64,000 bases of DNA from NCBI RefSeq assembly GCF_014839805.1, contig NC_051116.1, positions 7,173,556-7,237,555 of the forward strand, written 5' to 3'. The notes under the pieces are model-generated. The model had not been told where the DNA came from, did no database searches, and saw nothing but the letters and a program-made list of their open reading frames with translations. Position numbers and translations under genes: made by a program. This DNA comes from Manduca sexta. Lineage: Eukaryota > Arthropoda > Insecta > Lepidoptera > Sphingidae. This document shows, piece after piece, positions 23,144-40,817 of this stretch (within the stretch, counting starts at the first letter, position 1; every line of letters starts with the position of its first letter).

Positions 23144-24217
23144 ATTTGTTTCAAACTAGACGCTAAAATCCAACTATTAAATTTGTTCGGATAACCTTTC
23201 CATTTAACTAACACTTGTTGTCTGTTGCCAGAATAGCGAGAGCGAATTATTTTATCTATCTTATGTTCGATGGTGGGGTCATAAATAACTTTTTGTAATT
23301 CTCGGTCATAAAAAGTTCCTACTATCTCTTCTCCATCTAAATCTTTAATAGTATAAACTGGCCACGGAGTTCGTTCTATTATAGAAGAAATCACAAATAT
23401 TTCATCACTCCAATTAGATTCATAACCTTTTTGAAATATATGTTTATATTTCGTTATTCTTACATGATCACCCACATTGAACGTAGGTAACATAATTTTA
23501 GAAGGTTTTTCAGATTTTTCATACAAATTAGTCCAAACTGTCATTATATTATTAGAATTAACATCTGAAGGACACATTTTGATACTAGAATGAAAACTGT
23601 AATTGTAGGAGTGTATCAAATCCTGCAAAATGTCAATATATTTATGAGTATTCTTATGTGTGAAATAACGCCACATCTTCATTTTAAGCGTTCTTTGAAA
23701 TCTTTCTACAATACTTGCTTTGATATCGGGATTGTTTGTTGTATAATAATTAATATTTTTTGTTTTGAAGTATCTTTGTACATCTTTTGAAATAAATTCA
23801 GTGCCTTTGTCAGATTGTATGTGAGTAGGTGTTGTGTCAGCTTCTTCAAATATACTTTCGAAACACTTTTTGATTGTATCTGAATTTTTCTTTTCAAGGG
23901 CCTAGCATATGCATATTTGCTGAAAACGTCAATAACACAAAGAATGTAGTTATAACCTTTATTTTCTTTAGAATAAGTCCGCATATCACTTAAGTCAGCT
24001 TGCCATAGTTCATTTAGGTTAGATAAAATGTATTTATTTCGTGGGAATTTTCTATGTACAGGCTTGTGGAGTGTATGTTTCTTGGGTTCGCAACCAATTT
24101 TAACGTCGTCCTTTTCATTTTACCTTTCATGGCTCTTGATAATTTGTCAATACAACTGTATCCAGCTGGATGTGATACATCATAATAAATTTGATTTAAT
24201 TTTAATAAGGGGTCCAT
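23140..24217 (-). pseudogene. Polinton retroviral-type integrase with C-terminal chromodomain, two frame breaks
   Basis: Three frames cover the gene: 24217 to about 24110, 24110 to about 23890, and 23890 to 23140. The N-terminal part has YYDVSHPAGYSCIDKL. The core shows the first catalytic Asp in ADLSDM, the second in QSDKGTEF and the Glu in IVERFQRTLK, a D-D-35-E-like set. The C-terminal 60 residues contain a chromodomain (QVLVKWKGYPNKFNSWI). In Polintons this enzyme joins the linear element to host DNA, and the chromodomain may direct it to marked chromatin. Breaks lie at a T run near 23885-23889 and around 24105-24120. The start ATGGACCCC is 10 bases after the stop of the preceding frame. 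Confidence 0.88.
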
Positions 24218-24227
24218 TTTTCCCACT

Positions 24228-24383
24228 CTATCTTTTTCTTAATTTTATTTGTGTGTTTATCTTCACTTTTGGTGTAAAATATTCCTCTGGCTTCGTTGGA
24301 AACTGTTCTTCGATGTCCTTCTGAAGTGGAGTTATATAGTCACGTCTTTTCAGATTTCCTATATAAGTTAAAGGTATTTTTAA
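24228..24383 (-). CDS. C-terminal fragment of an unidentified Polinton protein, cut by the gap
   Basis: About 51 residues precede a stop at 24228 and run into the N gap. Visible text includes IPLTYIGNLKRRDYITPLQ and PEEYFTPKVKINTQIKLRKR. The position just before the integrase and the basic tail do not identify it. Confidence 0.5.
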   Translation of the reverse strand, partial: LKIPLTYIGNLKRRDYITPLQKDIEEQFPTKPEEYFTPKVKINTQIKLRKR

Positions 24384-24883
24384 NNNNNNNNNNNNNNNNN
24401 NNNNNNNNNNNNNNNNNNNNNNNNNNNNNNNNNNNNNNNNNNNNNNNNNNNNNNNNNNNNNNNNNNNNNNNNNNNNNNNNNNNNNNNNNNNNNNNNNNNN
24501 NNNNNNNNNNNNNNNNNNNNNNNNNNNNNNNNNNNNNNNNNNNNNNNNNNNNNNNNNNNNNNNNNNNNNNNNNNNNNNNNNNNNNNNNNNNNNNNNNNNN
24601 NNNNNNNNNNNNNNNNNNNNNNNNNNNNNNNNNNNNNNNNNNNNNNNNNNNNNNNNNNNNNNNNNNNNNNNNNNNNNNNNNNNNNNNNNNNNNNNNNNNN
24701 NNNNNNNNNNNNNNNNNNNNNNNNNNNNNNNNNNNNNNNNNNNNNNNNNNNNNNNNNNNNNNNNNNNNNNNNNNNNNNNNNNNNNNNNNNNNNNNNNNNN
24801 NNNNNNNNNNNNNNNNNNNNNNNNNNNNNNNNNNNNNNNNNNNNNNNNNNNNNNNNNNNNNNNNNNNNNNNNNNNNNNNNNNN
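24384..24883. other. 500-N scaffold gap 1
   Basis: Exactly 500 N joins the Polinton in contig A to the inverted PHLDB end of contig B. The round size is a placeholder. Frames running through it mean nothing. Confidence 1.
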
Positions 24884-30570
<5,687 letters not shown>

Positions 30571-30627
30571 CTGTAACCAAACAAACGATATTGATCAGTG
30601 AAAGAATTTTTATACAAAAAGACTCCA

Positions 30628-30800
30628 GTGCACCTGATGGTAAATGGAGTGATCGAGAGTTTACTTCTTGGTAGTCAACATTATGCCGATCTGTTTAAAG
30701 TCGGATATACGAAGGCTGATCCCTGAACGCAACTATCATGCCCGGCGGGTTTAACATTTTGTGTACGGTGGTCGATATCCGGGCGGTTACAATTATGTAT
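30628..30800. repeat. Repeat family A, diverged copy
   Basis: Shares CACCTGATGGTAAATGGAGT, GTGTACGGTGGTCGATATCC and TATGTATCCTGC with the copy at 32235-32470. Confidence 0.55.
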
Positions 30801-30917
30801 CCTGCAAACCCCGGTTTTAGTTGAGACAATTTTTATCAATTTCTTAGTATCGCTAAACGAAACGAAGTGGATTGGCATTACCGACTCGTCGCCCAGTAGA
30901 TGAACTATAGGCTTCTC

Positions 30918-31182
30918 CTTATTCATAGACGTTTTTTTATCTAAGGACAGAGCAATGCTGTGATAACAAGTCTGTTTCTCAGCTTTGTTTATCTGACAGC
31001 TTGCTGTTTGTTCAGCTTTGTTTATCTGACAGCCAATCAGATTCAACTTGTACCTCAATATTAGCCAATCACAACGGCCCTATGTCTAAGGACTACGAAG
31101 GCTGCCATGCCGTCAGCACTGAGAAACAGGCTTGTTTGTTTAAGATAGAGCTTAGATAAATAAAGTCTATGAATAAGGGGTT
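30918..31182. mobile_element. Fold-back MITE of about 265 bp
   Basis: The left end CCTTATTCATAGACG...TTATCTAAG is inverted at the right end (TAGATAAATAAAGTCTATGAATAAGG). CTGTTTCTCAG and its complement CTGAGAAACAG continue the match inward, so the inverted arms are about 65 bases with mismatches. The middle contains a 33-base direct repeat (CAGCTTTGTTTATCTGACAG twice) and two CCAATCA motifs. Confidence 0.65.
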
Positions 31183-33400
31183 AGAATAAAAAAGAACAGA
31201 AAGAAAATATAAATTTCGATAGAATAACTGGCCACAAAGTCAGCTATACTATCTAGGCTCACTTATAAACGCTGTATATGTGTCTTAGTTATACAATGTT
31301 TTCTCTCGCTTCCTCTGACGGTAGTCACTTGGCAAAGCGAAACGAACCACTATATTACAGTTTCTTTTTTATGACCCTAAGTTTTTAACCTAGCGAGGGT
31401 CGGCTACAAATACACTGGTTTTTGGGTGAGATCTTTAGGCGTTGGCAACCCTTAAAAATTTAACGACCATGCTGAAGGTATTCCACTAACGGGTTAAGAA
31501 GCTCAGGACGGTCACTGGAAGAGGATGGGAAATCAACGATTATGGAATTACTGTCTGTTACAACCATTGACGTATATTGTATAGACACGAACGTCCATAT
31601 AAACTATTTGTTCAAAATCTGAACTAAAATGGCAACCAAAAGGTCACTGTTATAACCTATTTATTCACTTGAACAACAAAGAATTTTACTTATTTGACTA
31701 TTTTTTATTCAAATCCAGGTTTACAGACTCGAGTTCTTATATCATGAGCGCCACTCCGTACACAAAAGCTGTCAATTGACCACCCTAAAGTCAGTTTGAC
31801 TGAATTGCAGTTCAATTCTAAAACACAGTGAATGTTCGGAACGCCAAATCTAGTAGTTACAAAGCTTATTAATAAGGCAGTAGGAGTTTTAAAATGCCAT
31901 TACTAGCCTAATGACCTGCCCACTACCCATCCTTACGTAGATGTTAATAGTTGCAAAGCATTTCAGATCAAAACACACATCCATTTTCTTTGAAGTAACA
32001 CATTTAATAGTTTAGAATTTATTATTTCCCACGTTTCTTGAAAGATTCGAGAATTTATTCGGTTTTTACATAAATTACGCAAATCATATTTCACGTGTTT
32101 ATTTTTGTCAGCTTCTTGAATATTAAAAAATATATTTAGACCGTTTGATACTTAGGGTTTTATGAAAACTGTTCAAACGTTTACAAATTGTAATTTTAGG
32201 GGACTTTTAGAAAGTGAGTCTTCGATTTTTTTAATACAAGGACGGCGTAGTGTCTCTACTGCACCTGATGGTAAGTAGAGTGGGGTCCAACTGAATGTCG
32301 ACTGACGAGAGATGATTACCCCTTGACAGTCGACACAATTATGCCGGCAGGTTGGAACCGGATATATACAGGCTGGTCCCGGAACGCGACACTTACGTGG
32401 GCCACTATGGCGGGTTTTAACACCTTGTGTACGGCGGTCGCTATTAGGGCGGATATAAAATATATCCAACCACCAGCAAAGATAAATTTAGATTATTTCT
32501 AAATTTAGAAAATTAGATTTAAATAATACGTAGTATCGCACACTCTATCTTTCTCTTTCCAGGAGTAGATAGATTTTAAAAGCTAAGTTTAGACTGGCAA
32601 GTTCTAACAGCAATATTTTGCTACAACTCTTAAATGCGTTTACAAAATTCCAATAGTTCTATACTAATGCGACTTGCCGCAAATGCTGAAAGTAGCAAAA
32701 TCAGAAGTCCAATTTCCGTGATTGTTAACACGGTAAACATGAAGGTAGTCTTTTAAATGTTCTCTTAGTACATTGAAATTAAACTAATTTCAATAGGGAA
32801 GATGGTTGGAAGATTGCATAAGCCTGGGATCCAGTTCTACATTTAATCAAATCGGAACCCAAAAGACCGGCTGCCAGACTTCAAGACACTCATTGTGCGT
32901 AGATCGGACCACCAACAGCTAAAATTTTTAAAGAACGTTGTATATTTGTAAAATGTAGGTAGATATTGTAACTCTGACTTTGCGGATAAACAACACCTCA
33001 GTCCCCCCGTGACCATGAAGGCTGCAAAGTCTTCGAAACGTCGGGAGAAAATAAAATACTAACCGCGAGAGAATCTGAAAATTAGTTTAATTTCAATGTC
33101 TAACATTCGCGTAAACATAAGAAATAATTATGTTCTCTTAGTAATTTAAGCACCGTTTTACACATAGCATCGTGTCTGTCCTTTTTATAGGGGTAGGTAA
33201 GAGAGTAACAGAGCCATATTCCGCCAGCCATGGTCTACACAGGGCCGTAGCTAGACTTGAATTTAAGGTAGAGCAGCTGTGGTTACAGATATGGCGGAAG
33301 TTAAGATGTTACTAGATCTAATCTGGTCAATCGATTTTTAGCTTTCTTGACTTGTGAACATGAATCAGGTTAATACTTACGTAATTGTTAAGGTAATATA
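31183..33400. other. Repeat-rich non-coding stretch
   Basis: No gene is seen. Repeats present are a short one at 31470-31560 shared with 14920-15000, a family A copy at 32235-32470, and family G at 32810-33115. Family G carries GACCGGCTGCCAGAC and CTTCGAAACGTCGGGAGAA, which recur at 41010-41270, 42050-42150 and 61255-61470. This is probably part of a PHLDB intron. Confidence 0.5.
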
Positions 33401-33662
33401 CAGAGTGTAACAAAATTCCCTTAAATATCGAAAGGAGGTTATTCCACCCATCAATACGAATAATTACTATGCGACCAACTCGCAAATCGTGAAATAAAAA
33501 ACCAGCTGCTCCATATATTTTGATTGAGTAGTTATGTACCTAGTCTTGCCATAAATATTGTAATAAAGAAAAAAGAAAATTGTTAACTGCAAATAACATT
33601 TATTACTTTTACAGTGTGTCAGTTTAATACATAAATATAAAACAATTAAAAATATAAAAAGC

Positions 33663-34703
33663 TTATTCGAAGTGGTCTCCATTGGCTGCAATACAGTCCT
33701 TTAAACGATGAGGCCAGTTATCAATAGAAGCACGCACTCTTTCCATGGGAAAATTCTTCACTGCCAATCGTATAGATTGTTTTAGGGACTCCAAATTATC
33801 ATGGCGTTTAGAGCAAGCTGTACTCTCTAAAACTGACCACAAATCATAATCCAGCGGATTAAGATCGGGACTAGACGACGGCCAGTCTTCAGCTCTGATG
33901 AAGTCCGAAACGTTCGATTCCAACCAAGACTGCGTGGACCGAGCTTTATGACCCGGCGCCGAGTCTTGCTGGAAGGACCATACTTGGTTATTGAACATGG
34001 TGATGTTAAGGGGCTTAACTACCTTCTCAAGAATGGTATCTTGATACACTTGTGCCGATGTTTTGATACCTTTTTCACAAAAAATATGGCTCAGTCACTC
34101 CTTCATAGCTAACACCCCACCAAACCATCACTGAAGTCGGATAATGTCCACGTTGCACTCTGTCGACTAATTGGGAAGCTTCCTTAGAGCTTTGAGCATA
34201 AATACGGTCATTTTGTTTGTTAAAATGTTGCTCAATTGTAAAAATTTTCTCATCCGTAAACAAAATTTTTCTGTGACCTCCCTTTGCGTACCGCTTCAGT
34301 AGTTGTTTCGATTTTACCACCCTATTCTTCTTTAAATTATCAGTTAAGAAATGGCCAGTGCGTCTCTTATAGGCTGCAAGTCCTAAGTCATCTTTTAAAA
34401 TACGCGACATGGTTCTAGGTGCTATCTTCATTTCCCGAGATAAAATCTTTTGCTTTCGGACAGGATTTCTTCGAATTCTTTCCCTTACTGCTTTGACCAC
34501 CTTTTTCGTACGAACACTACGTGGACGGCCAGATCTTTTCTGTCACAAACAGAGGAGGTCTCATTGTACCTATTAATAGCCCGGTACACAAACATTTTAC
34601 TAATACCAAGTGTATGGAGAGTTTTAAAAATTGCATTTGGCTCCATACCTACTTTGTGTAATGCTATCACAGCGATTCGGTTCTCTTTATCACCCCACAC
34701 CAT
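33663..34703 (-). pseudogene. Tc1/mariner-superfamily transposase, DD37D (maT-like) type, two frame breaks
   Basis: The coding stretch of about 345 residues begins at ATG 34703 (MVWGDKENRIAVIALHK) with a helix-turn-helix region, followed by a GRPR-like linker near 34530. Catalytic residues are Asp in LFTDEKIF, Asp in FQQDSAPGHKA, and Asp in SPDLNPLDYDLW. I count 37 residues between the second and third, which places it in the DD37D group. The reading is broken near 34545 and again at a T run near 34075-34080. No convincing pair of terminal inverted repeats was found within a few hundred bases, so the element's limits are not set. Two breaks and missing ends suggest it is not active, although the breaks may be base-calling errors. 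Confidence 0.88.
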
Positions 34704-34849
34704 TTTAATATCGCAAAATATTTTACAATGTATTGGCGCCAAAATGAGAAAACACAATGAACAATCGTATAAAAATGACAGATTCGAAATTCAAATGTAA
34801 TATTTTTTTATAATTAAGTGTAACAGTATTTATGGCCAGACTAAGTATA

Positions 34850-37340
34850 ATTTAGTTGATTATTGAGGTAGGGCAGTTGTATTTTAAGGTAAGGAATTGC
34901 CCCACAATGAACCCCCCCCCCTAGCTACGGCCGTGAGTCTACACAGGGGAAAACCTCCGAAAGGGATACGCCTACGTTACTAACAGTAAAACATCCAAAA
35001 ATAACCGCATAGCTTTTTAACACTCCATTCAAAGATAATCTGTCAATATTACAGTTAAAGTTACCTATTTGTAAAACTTGTCACGTCCAATATTTACTTT
35101 GACACGTTGTTAAATTCCATACAGAGCTGCCAATTGATAATAACCGTTAGAACATATGTAATTTATAGTGGACGTTCAAGTATTACACACGATTTTTGTA
35201 TTTTTAAATCCTTTTGTCATCGAAAGTAAGCTAAGGTCTTATCTCCCTCTCTAATGCTTACAGAAGCATGTTATTGGGTCAGTGACAACTTAGAGAGATA
35301 GGGTCTGAGAGATCTCAGGTTGGGCGATATTTCTTATGGGTTTTTCTTAAAGTTTACAAGAGATTTATCAGTCTTACTTATAAACTTGTTTTAGCGTTAA
35401 GAGGTGTTTAAGAATTGCTTAAATAGCTGTCAAAAACATCACCGGTTCCTAGTTTAAACTTTATTAAGAAACAAGATGGCGGGTTTTGACTTACAGCTGA
35501 TCGAGTAAACTTGTGTTTTAACTAAGCATAGCTTTGCGAATTTTTTACAAGTAAGACTGTACAAGTGCAATTTACTTACTATATCGTCATCGCAAAATAT
35601 CTGGAAAGGTATATATTCTTTTTTTTTATTTATCACGGCAAAATAATTTCACATGAAGTCTAAGGAAAATGTTAACCAGCGAAAGACCAGTTTACATTAA
35701 TGACACGATTAAAAATAAACTATGTAATTGAGAAATATACTAATAATTGCAAGTGGTGGCAGCCTATAAGTAAGACAGCACTGCAGTAAGTAGATATTGA
35801 TTCGTGTATTAATATAACTTTGTCATGTAAGGTGTATGTATCGTTGGTTGTCCTATTTAAAAAAAGAAAAAAAAAAGAAAAAAATAATAATAAAAAAAAA
35901 AAACTACAATACTCACAAAAACAGGTTTCGGCGTGCACCCGATGCCCCAATGCGAACTCTTTATAAGAGTAAGCCACACGGACATTGTGTTGTTATTTCG
36001 TACTCATTTATTATTCGCACTGCGCGTGTTTACATTCAAATTCGCATTACGCTGGCCTGGTGGGCAAATGTTTTGTAAAATCACCTTGGTTGCACGCGGG
36101 TTGCGTAAGGCTCAACGCACATTACCGGATTGATGATGGGAAATACCGGATAATAAATAGAATTTATTATACACATATGGCCGTGTTTACAGACGGACAG
36201 ACGGTCGGAGGAGCGGACAGGGGATGGAGTTGAAATCGTGATTAGGTAGACGTAGGGCTGTTGTAATAGATGCAACTGAAATCGCTCACAAATGAGCGAT
36301 ATCAGCTGAGATGGTGTCAAATTAAAGTCAGCATCTTGAGATCGTCGACATTCAATGCACAGATGTCAACATCTCAAATGACTGAATTTTGTTCATTTAA
36401 AAGAGGCGACTCGGCTGAGAATGAACTCTTAAATTACAGCTTAAGCTTGGTTTATTGAATAATTCATACACAAAATGTCTACTTAAGATTCTACTCAAAG
36501 TTGAGTTCAATTTATTCAGTTTTATGTACGATGGATGGATGCAGTCTCAAAAGTGAGGTGTTTGGCGCTTACTTGAGGAAACCTGCGTTCAGCAGTAGCA
36601 GGCGATAGGCTTATTGATTTATTTATGGATTGAATAAAGCGAGTAGTTAAATACCGATGGTGGGCTTATAAACAGAATCGTCATCAGACGTTTGTACAAG
36701 ATTATACAGGGAACGATCAGACAGTAAGAGTATGCTGATGAACCATTATCGTTCGTTGTAGAAAAAACAGTAAGGATTATAAATGAAATCCATAGTGTAG
36801 CCATATCATTCGTTAAGGATTTCAATCTTGATAAACAAATTTGTAGTAATATAATGATATAACATTCGGTATGCAAATTTCAATTCTAAACGTAGCCAAA
36901 TCAACCATACACCGTAGCCTACCTTGGATATAGAATTAACCGACGTCGCAAAAAACGGTAAGCTTTAGGCCGGTTAACAAGCAGTTATTAAAGATAGTGT
37001 TAACTGAGATATGATGTCGTTAATTGATATTAATCGCCCGCGCCGAGTTTACACTTTTCGTTTACGCGAACACTTTCAAATTTCCTTAAAATTACAAAAC
37101 CGTATATAATTTTGTAAACACATCTTAACTAAATCTTGCGTTGATTATTTTTTTTATAATTTCAACGTGCGCAGTTTAATTCAGATGGAATGGTGAAATG
37201 GGATTTTGTACGATAAATAAATATCGGACTTATCCAAACTGTTTATGTTTGGTTATGAAAAATCATCGCGTAGTTTTAACGGATTTTAAAGATTGCATTA
37301 CTAGCGTGCGAATGATTTTCATTATTAACTCTATACATCG
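34850..37340. other. Non-coding stretch with simple repeats
   Basis: No gene is recognised. Bases 34860-34935 hold an old repeat with a C9 run and CTAGCTACGGCCGTGAG, whose inverted partner GGGCCGTAGCTAG is at 33242. An A-rich tract occupies 35860-35905. The reading frames of 60-90 codons here show low-complexity or hydrophobic runs without a family match. Confidence 0.45.
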
Positions 37341-37350
37341 TGTGAAATTT

Positions 37351-37618
37351 ACTGGTCTCCCATGTGTGAGAGTCCGTCTTGGTTGGTAATACCGCTATGC
37401 CTATTTTTGCCGCCAATCAGTAGTGTGTAGTCACTGTTGTGTTCCGGTTTGAAGGAAATTGTAGCCCGTGTAATAACTGGATATAATAAATCTTAATATC
37501 TCATGTCTGAGGATGTCGAGCGCAGGTGTTGGATGGCGTTTCTACTGTTTATGGGCGGTCGTATCGCTTACTATCAGACGAACGGCAAGCTCGTCTTGTA
37601 ATTCAAAGCAAAAAAATA
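37351..37618 (+). repeat. Retroelement tail family B, older copy
   Basis: Begins ACTGGTCTCCCATGTGTGAG, contains GGGCGGTCGTATCGCTTA and ends CAAAGCAAAAAAAT. Confidence 0.75.
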
Positions 37619-37796
37619 TTTTAAAAATGTTACGTATCTTTATGTATGTAATTATGGATTATTAGACTAACCATTGTTTCGATTTATTTTAACTCAATTG
37701 TAATGTGCAAAGGCATAAAAATAGTTATTTTGAGAGCGACATTAACTTCTGAAAACGCTGAATACTAGAAACTAGGTCCCTCGTTTTTTATACAAT

Positions 37797-37890
37797 GACC
37801 TAACTGCACCTGATGTTAAGAGTACAGATAGTGTCGACTGACAAGAGATTACCCCTCGCCAGTCGACAGAATTATGCCGGCCTGTTTGAA
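37797..37890. repeat. Repeat family A, short fragment
   Basis: Contains GCACCTGATGTTAAGAG, GTCGACTGACAAGAGATTA and ATTATGCCGGCCTG, then stops. Confidence 0.6.
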
Positions 37891-38059
37891 ACCGTAAAAC
37901 ATGATACTAATTGTAGTGTAGATAGATATAATCCACTGCTCTCATCAGGAGACGTCAGTTATATGAAAAATTCCATCTATTCCAACTAGAATACAACAGT
38001 GCTATTGCAGTGTTACTTGACAGAAGAGATGGACAAATTAGACTATCGGATACGAGCTA

Positions 38060-38225
38060 CCAGTGACGACGGGTCCATATAACCAGATTTTTACCGGCTT
38101 TCTTTTCGTAACTTATCTAATTATCATTAGAACGATTTGCAATTCGCACTTATGCATATTCGCAGTACCTATATGTTGAGTTGAGTACCCTTTTGGAAAA
38201 TGTCACCTTTTACCACTGCGAGCTA
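38060..38225 (+). repeat. MITE family F
   Basis: Runs from GTGACGACGGGTCCATATAA to CACCTTTTACCACTGC; about 165 bases. Confidence 0.65.
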
Positions 38226-39604
38226 CCCATAATAGCAAATATCCGACTACGAACTTGACTAAATCCTTCCTATATTTCTATTTGATTAATTCGCTGCGCA
38301 AGACTGATTAGTGTTCGACTCGCCGAGTTTCAATTCTCGACATGATAATGATTGTTCTGGCTTGCAGGAACAGTGGAAGGTATGGAATAGTCTTGGCAAG
38401 TGACGCGGATACTTGATATCCGCAAACACTCGGCTGGCTATTGCTATGTAGGGAAATGGACAATTAATATTTCCAACTCCTTCCTATCTTTCTATTTGAT
38501 TTCTCTAATTAGTGTTCTCTAAGACTTGCTGAGCGTCACTACTCGGTGTCATAATGCGTGCCGCCGATCCTGGCTTACAGGAGTTGTAGTGTTGGGTGTG
38601 AGGGCGGCAAAGTCTCTAAAATATCTCAGCGGACACTATCCGACTGGTTGTCTAGTCGCGGCGCACAGTTCTAAATATATCCGATTGTTTGTATCCGACG
38701 CGAATGTTCGGATATTTTAACAACCGCTGTCATAACTTTCAGAGTGCATCACGTGATTGTATTAACAGTAAACGGCAGTATACTCATCTTACCAATACAA
38801 ATGCGAAAGTGTATGTTTGATCGAAGTAAACGCGATATGGAATTTGGGTGGAATTCTGCTTATATATTAACCGTGCCATTGGTGGTCGGCGATGACCAGG
38901 TTCGGGGCGCAGTCCTTGGAAGTATGCTGAAATGATCAAACTGGAACCTAACTTTGGGTCATGCAATAACGCAGGAGGCTCGCACCGAACATGTAAACGG
39001 ATGACACTGAATATTTGAACTAAACTTCATAATTAATTATCTCTTGGGAAAAATAAAATTATGTAATTTCCGATACCTTGTGCATTGTAACACGATTTTT
39101 CTCAATCATTCACGTCGCCAATGTAGCAAAATAGTATAACTCAATTTACGAATGATTGCAAAACATTCTATGCTTATTAAATTAAAATAATTTACATTTG
39201 AAATACTCTCAGCTATTTTGTACGTACGTATAAAAAACAACTCAAATGCCGACACACCGCCTTGGCATTGGCAATGACACAACTATTAAACAATCACAAG
39301 TCATGTTTTTAATTTTAAATTCTTTATTGCCGCCGAGTGTAAACTATGTCTTAGTAAAACATACATTACTCCGTATTGAAATATCGAATTGTGGAGAATA
39401 TTTTATTTTCTCAATGAATTTTGGGGACGGATGAGGTTTTTTAAATTAAACACTTACGTCATTCAGTACGTAGGTCGTAGGTGGATGTATTTTGAATGAG
39501 AATTTGGTGTTTTATTTACGAATGTTATCGTATTTTTGTTCCGTTTTGATTAATGACGAGACTCAAGATTTTGCTTAATTGTAAACAATAAACATGCCAC
39601 CGAC

Positions 39605-40115
39605 CAGTGGCCAAGGGGTCCATATAACCAGATTCGTGCCGGCTTTCCTTTGATAAAATAATAATAATAATATCAGCCCTGTATCATATACTGTCCCACT
39701 GTTGGGCACTGGCCTCCTCTACTACTGAGAGGGAATAGGCCTTAGTCCACCACGCTGGCCTATTGCGAAATGGTAGACTGCACACACCCTCAAAATTCCT
39801 ATAGAACTTCTCAGGTATGCAGGTTTCCTCACGATGTTTTTCTTCACTGTTAAAGCAAGCGATAATTCACAAGGAATATACAAATCATTTTTAGAAAAGA
39901 TAGAGGTGTGTGCTCTTGGGATTTGAACCTGCGGACATTCGTCTCGGCAGTCCGTTCCACAACCAACTAGGCTATCGCCGCTTCTTAACCTTCCCTTTCG
40001 TAACTTATATTAAATTTTATTATCATTGGAACGATTCGCAAACCGCATTAATGCGTATCAGTAGTACCTATATGTATAGGGGTCCCTTTCGGAATATGTC
40101 ACCTTTCACCACTAC
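39605..40115 (+). mobile_element. MITE family F split by a SINE
   Basis: The left part (39605-39655) ends ...GCCGGCTTTCCTTTGATAA. The right part (39982-40115) resumes CTTCCCTTTCGTAACTT and ends ...CACCTTTCACCACTAC. A complete SINE lies between the parts in reverse. The text next to each break (CTTTCCTTTGATAA and CCTTCCCTTTCGTAA) is similar, consistent with a target duplication of about 14 bases. Confidence 0.7.
39656..39981 (-). mobile_element. tRNA-derived SINE family C, nested copy
   Basis: On the minus strand it begins GCGGCGATAGCCTAGTTGG (A box) and contains GGTTCAAATCCCAAG (B box). It ends with a run of TTA units, seen here as AATAATAATAAT at its left edge. Confidence 0.85.
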
Positions 40116-40817
40116 TATCGACTGTAGTCTAACACGCTCGTTAATATCAATAGGGTAGTTTCCTAGTTTAATATTTTATATGTAAGAGAAAGTAATATGA
40201 AAAAGAAATTATTCTGTTAAATCAGCATCAAAATTGGTTGAAAAATAAATCAGTTATTCATATTTGAAATATTGTTGTGAGCAAAAGTGGGGGTGTGGTG
40301 GGGATATCGCGCTGTCCTTTTCTCACTCACGCAGCGTTATGGCCGATGGCACTACTTGACGTCACATTTCAATATAACTATAATTTGACAGCTTCCCTTT
40401 CCACCAAATTTCAAAGCTTTATAACTTATTTATTATTGTGTGGATTTTAAAAAATCTTGCTCCGATAGATTTTAGATAAAAAAAAAATTTGATAAACGTA
40501 TTTTTAAAAAGTTGTCAACCACCCTATTGTGTAAAAAATTACATTCGTTTCTGATTTTGCTTCACATCTTATCATAAATACTTTAGCGTAATAAGTAAAC
40601 ATTATTTGTTTATATAAATCGTTAATGTAATTTGAAATGTGTGGAGGCGGGCCGATGATGAATACGTTGAAGTGGGTTTGTCAACAAACATCACTGTTTA
40701 ATGTCACCTCATTCACGAGTTAATGCTTTCGCTTCCTATATTTTTGGCATTAATTTGTAGACGGTGGGATAGCCAGCAGTTTTGTAAGGTGCTATCTTGA
40801 TTTATATCTGCAGCACT

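Larger units (their letters stand above)
17836..24383. mobile_element. Maverick/Polinton DNA element, left 6.5 kb
   Basis: The element is recognised from its gene set: adenain-like protease, double-jelly-roll capsid protein, basic core-like protein, penton-like protein, and retroviral-type integrase with a chromodomain. Homology with contig C stops exactly after GATGTC (17830-17835 against 54106-54111), and the next bases in A are AGTAGTAAGG. Known Polintons begin with AG and duplicate 6 bp of target, so 17836 is a good left terminus and GATGTC a candidate target duplication. The right half, including DNA polymerase B, the packaging ATPase and the right inverted repeat, would lie in or beyond the N gap and is not seen. 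About 2.7 kb of non-structural sequence precedes the protease stop. Full elements are usually 15-20 kb. Confidence 0.88.

Noticed and set aside
30681..31058. 125-codon minus-strand frame
   Set aside because: It spans repeat family A and the fold-back MITE; the repeated QINKAE comes from the MITE's direct repeat.
33240..34935. GGGCCGTAGCTAG and its complement as the mariner's terminal repeats
   Set aside because: They are parts of another dispersed repeat and lie too far from the transposase frame in unequal contexts.
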